19,305 bases of DNA from Bacteriovoracaceae bacterium UBA2428 (lineage in GTDB: Bacteria; Bdellovibrionota; UBA2428): NCBI GenBank assembly GCA_002343545.1, contig DDRA01000110.1:1-19305 (forward strand), written 5' to 3'. This document shows, piece by piece, positions 15,440 through 19,305 of the stretch; within the stretch, counting starts at the first letter, position 1; each line of letters opens with the position of its first letter. A program made the translations under genes and the position numbers. A model generated the notes under the pieces. The model did not search any database. It worked only from the letters and a program-made list of their open reading frames with translations, and was not told the origin of the DNA.

Positions 15440-15984
15440 TGGTCGACTCGAATTGGCTTAAAGATATTGAAAGTGATTTTGGTCCGGCGATCTTGGGCGT
15501 GCGTGAATCGGCGCCCGGCGAACCCGAAATCACGGTCTCGCGCGATCGCGCGCACGAACTACTGACCCGTCTGCATTCGCTTCCCGGGGGCGCCTTCGAC
15601 CATCTGGCCGATCTGACCGCCTACGACGAAAAGTCCGAAGCGCTTCGATTCAAGGTTGTCTACGCACTCATCTCGATGGAGCGCAAGAAACGCTGCAACG
15701 TCATCGTGCCGATCACGGAGTTAGCCGCTTCGAGCGAAGGCGTGCGTACGATCGTGGATCTCTGGCCGGGCGCGAACTGGCTCGAGCGCGAGACCTACGA
15801 CATGTACGGAATCCATTTTGAAGGACACCCCGACCTTCGCCGGATGTTGATGCCCGAAGCTTTTCAGGGCCATCCGCTCCGCAAGGACTTCGACGTGTTC
15901 TACCGACAGAATTTCCCCGAAGCCGTGGAAGAAGAATCGACCTTCGACCCCTTCGGCAGCACCATCGTCAGCGGGAAGGAATAG
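15439..15984 (+). CDS. nuoC: NuoC, complex I 30-kDa peripheral subunit
   Basis: NuoC belongs to the quinone-reducing module and packs against NuoD, NuoB and NuoI; it has no cofactor. The 181-residue protein carries the family signature at 116-151. It begins [20 protein letters not shown] and ends QGHPLRKDF. It is a stand-alone NuoC, not the NuoCD fusion of E. coli, and no nuoD follows. The ATG at 15439 overlaps the nuoA stop by one base. An in-frame ATG at 15397 would extend the protein into nuoA sequence and is rejected. The C-terminal tail [19 protein letters not shown] is acidic and ends the gene 3 bases before nuoE. A NuoC with no adjacent NuoB or NuoD is unusual. Confidence 0.95.
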   Translation: MVDSNWLKDIESDFGPAILGVRESAPGEPEITVSRDRAHELLTRLHSLPGGAFDHLADLTAYDEKSEALRFKVVYALISMERKKRCNVIVPITELAASSEGVRTIVDLWPGANWLERETYDMYGIHFEGHPDLRRMLMPEAFQGHPLRKDFDVFYRQNFPEAVEEESTFDPFGSTIVSGKE

Positions 15985-15987
15985 GTC

Positions 15988-16521
15988 GTGGCCTACGAGT
16001 TCTCTCCGGAAACCGAGAAAAAATTCCAGTGGCTCCTGACCCGCTACCCGAAGAAGGATGCGGTGCTGATCCCGATTTTGCACAAGGTGCAGTCGGAGAT
16101 CGGTTGGTTGAGTCCGGAGTCGATGGAGTACGTCGCGGGGCGTTTGGGGCTCAGCCCGGCGCGCGTTCGCGAAGTCGCTTCTTTCTACACGTTCTTCCGT
16201 CTTGACCGTAAGGGCAAGTACGTCCTGCAGGTGTGCCAGACGATGTCTTGCTACCTTCGCGGCAGCGACGAAATCGTGGCTAAGCTTCAGCAGCTGCTCG
16301 GTATCCAGGCCGGCGAAACGAGCGCCGACGGTCTCTTCTCGATCGAGAAAGTCGAATGCCTGGCCTCGTGCTCGACCGCTCCGGTCATGCAGGTGAACGA
16401 CTGGGACTTCCACGAAGAGCTCGATCTCGAAAGGGTCGAGAAGATCGTGGCGCTTTTGAAGCAAGGCCGGGGCGGCCACGCTTGCTACGAAAAACGCGTT
16501 GCCGACGGCGGCGTGGCTTAA
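15988..16521 (+). CDS. nuoE: NuoE, complex I 24-kDa [2Fe-2S] subunit
   Basis: NuoE is part of the NADH-oxidising module and holds the off-pathway [2Fe-2S] cluster N1a next to NuoF. The 177-residue protein has the thioredoxin-like fold signature with all four cluster ligands: Cys83 and Cys88 (VCQTMSCYLRG, C-x4-C), and Cys124 and Cys128 (ECLASCSTAP, C-x3-C). The N-terminal helical part (IGWLSPESMEYVAGRLGL, VREVASFYTFF) is typical. The start is a GTG at 15988, preceded by AAGGA at 7 bases and 3 bases after the nuoC stop. nuoF follows after 13 bases. Related NuoE-like subunits also occur in NAD-linked hydrogenases and formate dehydrogenases, but the adjoining nuoC and nuoH favour complex I. Confidence 0.95.
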   Translation: MAYEFSPETEKKFQWLLTRYPKKDAVLIPILHKVQSEIGWLSPESMEYVAGRLGLSPARVREVASFYTFFRLDRKGKYVLQVCQTMSCYLRGSDEIVAKLQQLLGIQAGETSADGLFSIEKVECLASCSTAPVMQVNDWDFHEELDLERVEKIVALLKQGRGGHACYEKRVADGGVA

Positions 16522-16534
16522 GGAGTTTGGAGAC

Positions 16535-17902
16535 ATGGCGCAAAAACTTCGTCCCGCGCATCCCCTCGAAACCCGCGTGCTGCTCCAAGGTTTCGACGAA
16601 CCCTCGTCTTGGACGATCGACGTCTACGAAAAGAAACTCGGCGGCTACGCCGGCGCTCGCAAGGCCGTCGCGATGGCGCCCGACGCGATCATTACGGAAG
16701 TAAAGAATTCGGGTCTCCGTGGATTGGGCGGCGCGGGTTTTCCGGCCGGCATGAAGTGGAGTTTCATCCCGAAGAACTCGGGCAAGCCCGTTTACCTCGT
16801 CTGCAACGCCGACGAAGGCGAGCCCGGCACCTTCAAGGATCGTCAGATCATGGAGCACATGCCGCACCGTTTGGTCGACGGCATGATCTCGGCGGCTTCC
16901 GCGATCGGTTCGGAAACGGGCTACATCTACGTTCGTTGCGAACTTCGGCTCGCGATCGAACGCCTCGAAAAAGCGATCGAAGAAGCCTACGCGAAAGGCT
17001 ACCTCGGCAAGAACATCTTTGGTTCGGGTCGTAACTTCGATCTGACCGTGCATCCCGGCGCCGGTTCCTACATCTGCGGCGAAGAGACGGCGCTCATCGA
17101 ATCGCTCGAAGGCGACCGCGGCCAACCGCGTCTCAAGCCTCCGTTCCCGGCCGTCAGCGGCGCTTTCGGTTGCCCGACCGTCGTGAACAACGTCGCGACG
17201 CTCGCGAACGTGCCCGGGATCCTTCTGAACGGGGCCGAGTGGTTCCTCAAGCTCGGACAGAACACGCCGCGCTCGGCGGGTACCTTCGTCTATTCGGTGT
17301 CGGGCGACGTGAAAAACCCCGGCTTCTACGAGCTCCCGCTCGGCACGAACCTCAACGTTCTGCTGAACGAGGTTTGCGGTGGCCCCCTTCCCGGCCGCAA
17401 GTTCAAGGCCTGCTACCCGGGCGGTTCCTCTTCGCCCCTTCTCACGGCCGACGAGTTCGACGTGAAGATGGACTTCGATAGCCTCGCGGCCAAGGGCACG
17501 ATGCTCGGCAGCGGCGCGGTCATCGTACTCGACGATCGTCGTTCGATCCCCGAAGTTTGCATGCGCACGGCGCGTTTCTACGCCCACGAGTCCTGCGGTC
17601 AGTGTGTGCCCTGTCGTGAAGGCACCAAGTGGACCTACCTCATGATCAAGCGCCTCGTGAAGGGCGAAGGAACGCAGGCCGACATCGATAAGGCTCTGCA
17701 GGCTTGCGCCAACATGGCGGGCAAGACGATCTGCGTTCTGTCGGACGCCTGCGCGATGCCCGTGACCTCGATGATCAAGAAATTCCGCGCGGAATTCGAG
17801 GCGCTTGCGCGTCCGGCTTCCGAGGTGACCCCGGCGGTTCCGAAGGTTTCGGGACAACTGGCCGAACTCATGGCCGCGGTTCGTGAAAGGCAGACGCGAT
17901 AA
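16535..17902 (+). CDS. nuoF: NuoF, NADH-binding FMN and [4Fe-4S] subunit of complex I
   Basis: NuoF oxidises NADH, holds FMN and passes electrons to cluster N3. The 455-residue protein shows the glycine-rich nucleotide site GLRGLGGAGFPAGMKW (60-75), the FMN-site NADEGEPGTFKDR (91-103), and GAGSYICGEETALIESLEG (175-193). The N3 cluster ligands are Cys354, Cys357 and Cys360 (SCGQCVPCREGT) plus Cys400. A nearby extra Cys406 (SDACAMP) is not one of the usual ligands. I chose the ATG at 16535, which has AAGGAG 9 bases upstream. An upstream start at 16499 would lie inside nuoE. The next electron carrier, NuoG, should follow but does not: the stop TAA shares a base with the nuoH ATG. Codons here look strongly biased to C-ending forms. 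Confidence 0.97.
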   Translation: MAQKLRPAHPLETRVLLQGFDEPSSWTIDVYEKKLGGYAGARKAVAMAPDAIITEVKNSGLRGLGGAGFPAGMKWSFIPKNSGKPVYLVCNADEGEPGTFKDRQIMEHMPHRLVDGMISAASAIGSETGYIYVRCELRLAIERLEKAIEEAYAKGYLGKNIFGSGRNFDLTVHPGAGSYICGEETALIESLEGDRGQPRLKPPFPAVSGAFGCPTVVNNVATLANVPGILLNGAEWFLKLGQNTPRSAGTFVYSVSGDVKNPGFYELPLGTNLNVLLNEVCGGPLPGRKFKACYPGGSSSPLLTADEFDVKMDFDSLAAKGTMLGSGAVIVLDDRRSIPEVCMRTARFYAHESCGQCVPCREGTKWTYLMIKRLVKGEGTQADIDKALQACANMAGKTICVLSDACAMPVTSMIKKFRAEFEALARPASEVTPAVPKVSGQLAELMAAVRERQTR

Positions 17903-19023
17903 TGGAAACGTTGTCCGCTTTGGGCGGCTGGCTCTGGAGTCCGGCCGGATTGTCCTATCTGCTCGTGGTGCTCGTCGGCGTGGGGCTCCTTTCGGGGGTT
18001 CCCGTGATCCTCATGATCGAACGCTGGGGCTCGGCTTGGATGCAGCGTCGTCGCGGCCCCAACCGCGTGGGGCCCTTCGGTTTGATGCAACCGCTTTCGG
18101 ATGCCCTGAAGATGGTCTTCAAGGAAGAAAACATCCCGGCGCAGGCGCATAAGATCCTGTTCCAGCTCGCGCCTTGCCTCGCGGTGATCCCGCCGATCCT
18201 CGCGTTCGCCGCGATCCCAATCTCGGGCCACCTGATCCTGGACGGAACCGAAGTTCCGGTTCAGGTCGCGAACATCAACGTGGGACTTCTCTTCGTGCTC
18301 GCGATCACGAGCCTACACGTCTACTCGGTTCTCGCGGCCGGCTGGGCCTCGAACAACAAGTTCTCGCTCATGGGCGCGCTCCGCTCGAGCTCGCAGATGA
18401 TCAGCTACGAAATCGCGATCGGGATCACGGTCGTTTCGCTCGTGCTGACCTACGGGACCTTGGATCTTCGCGAGATCGTGAAGCTTCAGGCGCACGGCAG
18501 TTCGTTGCCGATGTGGGGAGCGGGGTTGCAGCCCCTCGCCTTCCTGATCCTTTGGATCTCGTCCTTCGCTGAGACGAACCGACTCCCCTTTGACTTGCCC
18601 GAGGGTGAGTCCGAGCTCGTGGCGGGATACCATACGGAATACAGCGGACTGAAGTTCGGTCTCTTCTTCCTGGGCGAGTACGTGTCGATGTATTTGGCGT
18701 CGGCTTTTCTCGCGACGCTGTTCTTCGGTGGCTACAACGTTCCGTTCGTGAACGAGGCGATGCTGCGCGAGTTCTGGCAGAACGCGGCCGGCGTCACGCT
18801 CGAGACGGCGGCCCTGCTCGCGGTGATCTGCCAACTCATTTCTTTCGTGGTGAAGGTCTTCTTCTTCATGTGGGTCTTCGTTTGGGTTCGTTGGACGTTG
18901 CCGCGTTTCCGCTACGACCAGCTGATGGACCTCGGGTGGAAGATGCTTCTCCCGCTCGGCATTTTCAACGCGATCGTGACGATGGTCGTTTCCTACTACC
19001 TTAACCGTGGAGGCCGTTTCTGA
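17902..19023 (+). CDS. nuoH: NuoH, complex I membrane subunit (copy 2)
   Basis: This is a second NuoH of 373 residues, closer to the common family consensus than copy 1. Its first-loop signature RRRGPNRVGPFGLMQPLSDA (49-68) is followed by KMVFKEENIP. SYEIAIG is at 168-174, and AETNRLPFDLPEGESELV (223-240) leads into AGYHTEYSGLKFGLFFLGEY. Here the Tyr residues of GYHTEYSG are kept, unlike copy 1 (GFNTEFSG). The C-terminus VRWTLPRFRYDQLMDLGWK is typical. The ATG at 17902 overlaps the nuoF stop and the stop overlaps the nuoJ start, one base each. The usual neighbours nuoG (before) and nuoI (after) are missing. With nuoA copy 2 and nuoJ copy 2 this starts a second membrane arm. Confidence 0.97.
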   Translation: METLSALGGWLWSPAGLSYLLVVLVGVGLLSGVPVILMIERWGSAWMQRRRGPNRVGPFGLMQPLSDALKMVFKEENIPAQAHKILFQLAPCLAVIPPILAFAAIPISGHLILDGTEVPVQVANINVGLLFVLAITSLHVYSVLAAGWASNNKFSLMGALRSSSQMISYEIAIGITVVSLVLTYGTLDLREIVKLQAHGSSLPMWGAGLQPLAFLILWISSFAETNRLPFDLPEGESELVAGYHTEYSGLKFGLFFLGEYVSMYLASAFLATLFFGGYNVPFVNEAMLREFWQNAAGVTLETAALLAVICQLISFVVKVFFFMWVFVWVRWTLPRFRYDQLMDLGWKMLLPLGIFNAIVTMVVSYYLNRGGRF

Positions 19024-19305
19024 TGGAGCAGCCCAGCGTTCTTCAGTACGTGATCGGGGTTTTCGTTCTGGCCTGCGGGTGCCTCGCGGCTTTCGCGCGA
19101 AACCCCGTCGTTTCGGCCATGGCGCTCATGGGCACGCTCTTCTCGACGGGTGCGCTTTACTTCGGTTTGGGCGCCTACTTCATCGGAGCCGTGCAGATCC
19201 TCATCTACGCGGGCGCGATCTCAGTGCTTTTCGTGTTCGTGGTCATGCTTTTGGACCTCAAACCGTTCCCCGTGAACATTCCGGGCTCCTCGCTCGGCAA
19301 GGTTC
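19023..19305 (+). CDS. nuoJ: NuoJ, complex I membrane subunit (copy 2, cut by window end)
   Basis: The ATG at 19023 shares its first base with the last base of the nuoH stop (TGATG). The 94 visible codons stay open to the end of the window. The sequence has the NuoJ opening helices and the diagnostic third helix FIGAVQILIYAGAISVLFVF, with its conserved Tyr and Gly. This is the common proteobacterial form, unlike copy 1 (VQLIIYVGGIIVVI). The gene continues beyond the window. nuoK, nuoL, nuoM and nuoN copies may follow, but nothing here shows it. Confidence 0.95.
   Translation, partial: MEQPSVLQYVIGVFVLACGCLAAFARNPVVSAMALMGTLFSTGALYFGLGAYFIGAVQILIYAGAISVLFVFVVMLLDLKPFPVNIPGSSLGKV

Noticed and set aside
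16385..17857. 490-codon minus-strand open frame opposite nuoF
   Set aside because: NuoF motifs and cluster cysteines confirm the plus strand. The antisense product is Arg/Asp/Glu-rich without motifs.

Overview
The window looks like a Gram-negative bacterial chromosome with fairly GC-rich coding sequence. The evidence is two exported periplasmic foldase-type proteins with signal peptides, an AlgC-type phosphomannomutase, and respiratory complex I genes. The gene order and the mix of complex I paralogues would suit a Bdellovibrionota or deltaproteobacterial-type lineage, but that placement is a low-confidence inference from memory. Coding density is very high and no gap exceeds about 170 bases. 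I see no RNA genes, mobile elements or CRISPR arrays.

Region 1 (1-7186, minus strand) reads mfd > PpiC-type parvulin foldase > SurA-like chaperone > phosphomannomutase/phosphoglucomutase > uvrA (cut by the window edge). Two nucleotide excision repair proteins that work together (Mfd and UvrA) bracket three genes for the cell envelope or sugar phosphates. Gaps are 81, 52, 2 and 18 bases, so much of it could be one transcript. Between the parvulin and SurA-like genes, three copies of a 7-base element can form two mutually exclusive hairpins, one next to the downstream start codon.

Region 2 (7187-7358) is a divergent intergenic region with weak promoter candidates for both directions and a hairpin in the leader of the complex I genes.

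Region 3 (7359-14999, plus strand) is nuoA-H-J-K-L-M-N: all seven membrane subunits of complex I and nothing else, with translationally coupled junctions.

Region 4 (15050-19305, plus strand) starts after only 50 bases and reads nuoA-C-E-F-H-J (J is cut by the window end). It contains second, divergent copies of nuoA, nuoH and nuoJ, plus the NADH-oxidising subunits E and F and the connecting subunit C. nuoB, nuoD, nuoG and nuoI are absent from both sets. These are the subunits that carry most of the iron-sulfur chain and the quinone site. Junctions where they would normally sit are seamless 1-base stop/start overlaps, so the layout looks evolved rather than damaged. Together the 13 nuo genes would give one complete membrane arm, a start on a second one, and an incomplete peripheral arm. 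The missing parts must be encoded elsewhere, perhaps just downstream.
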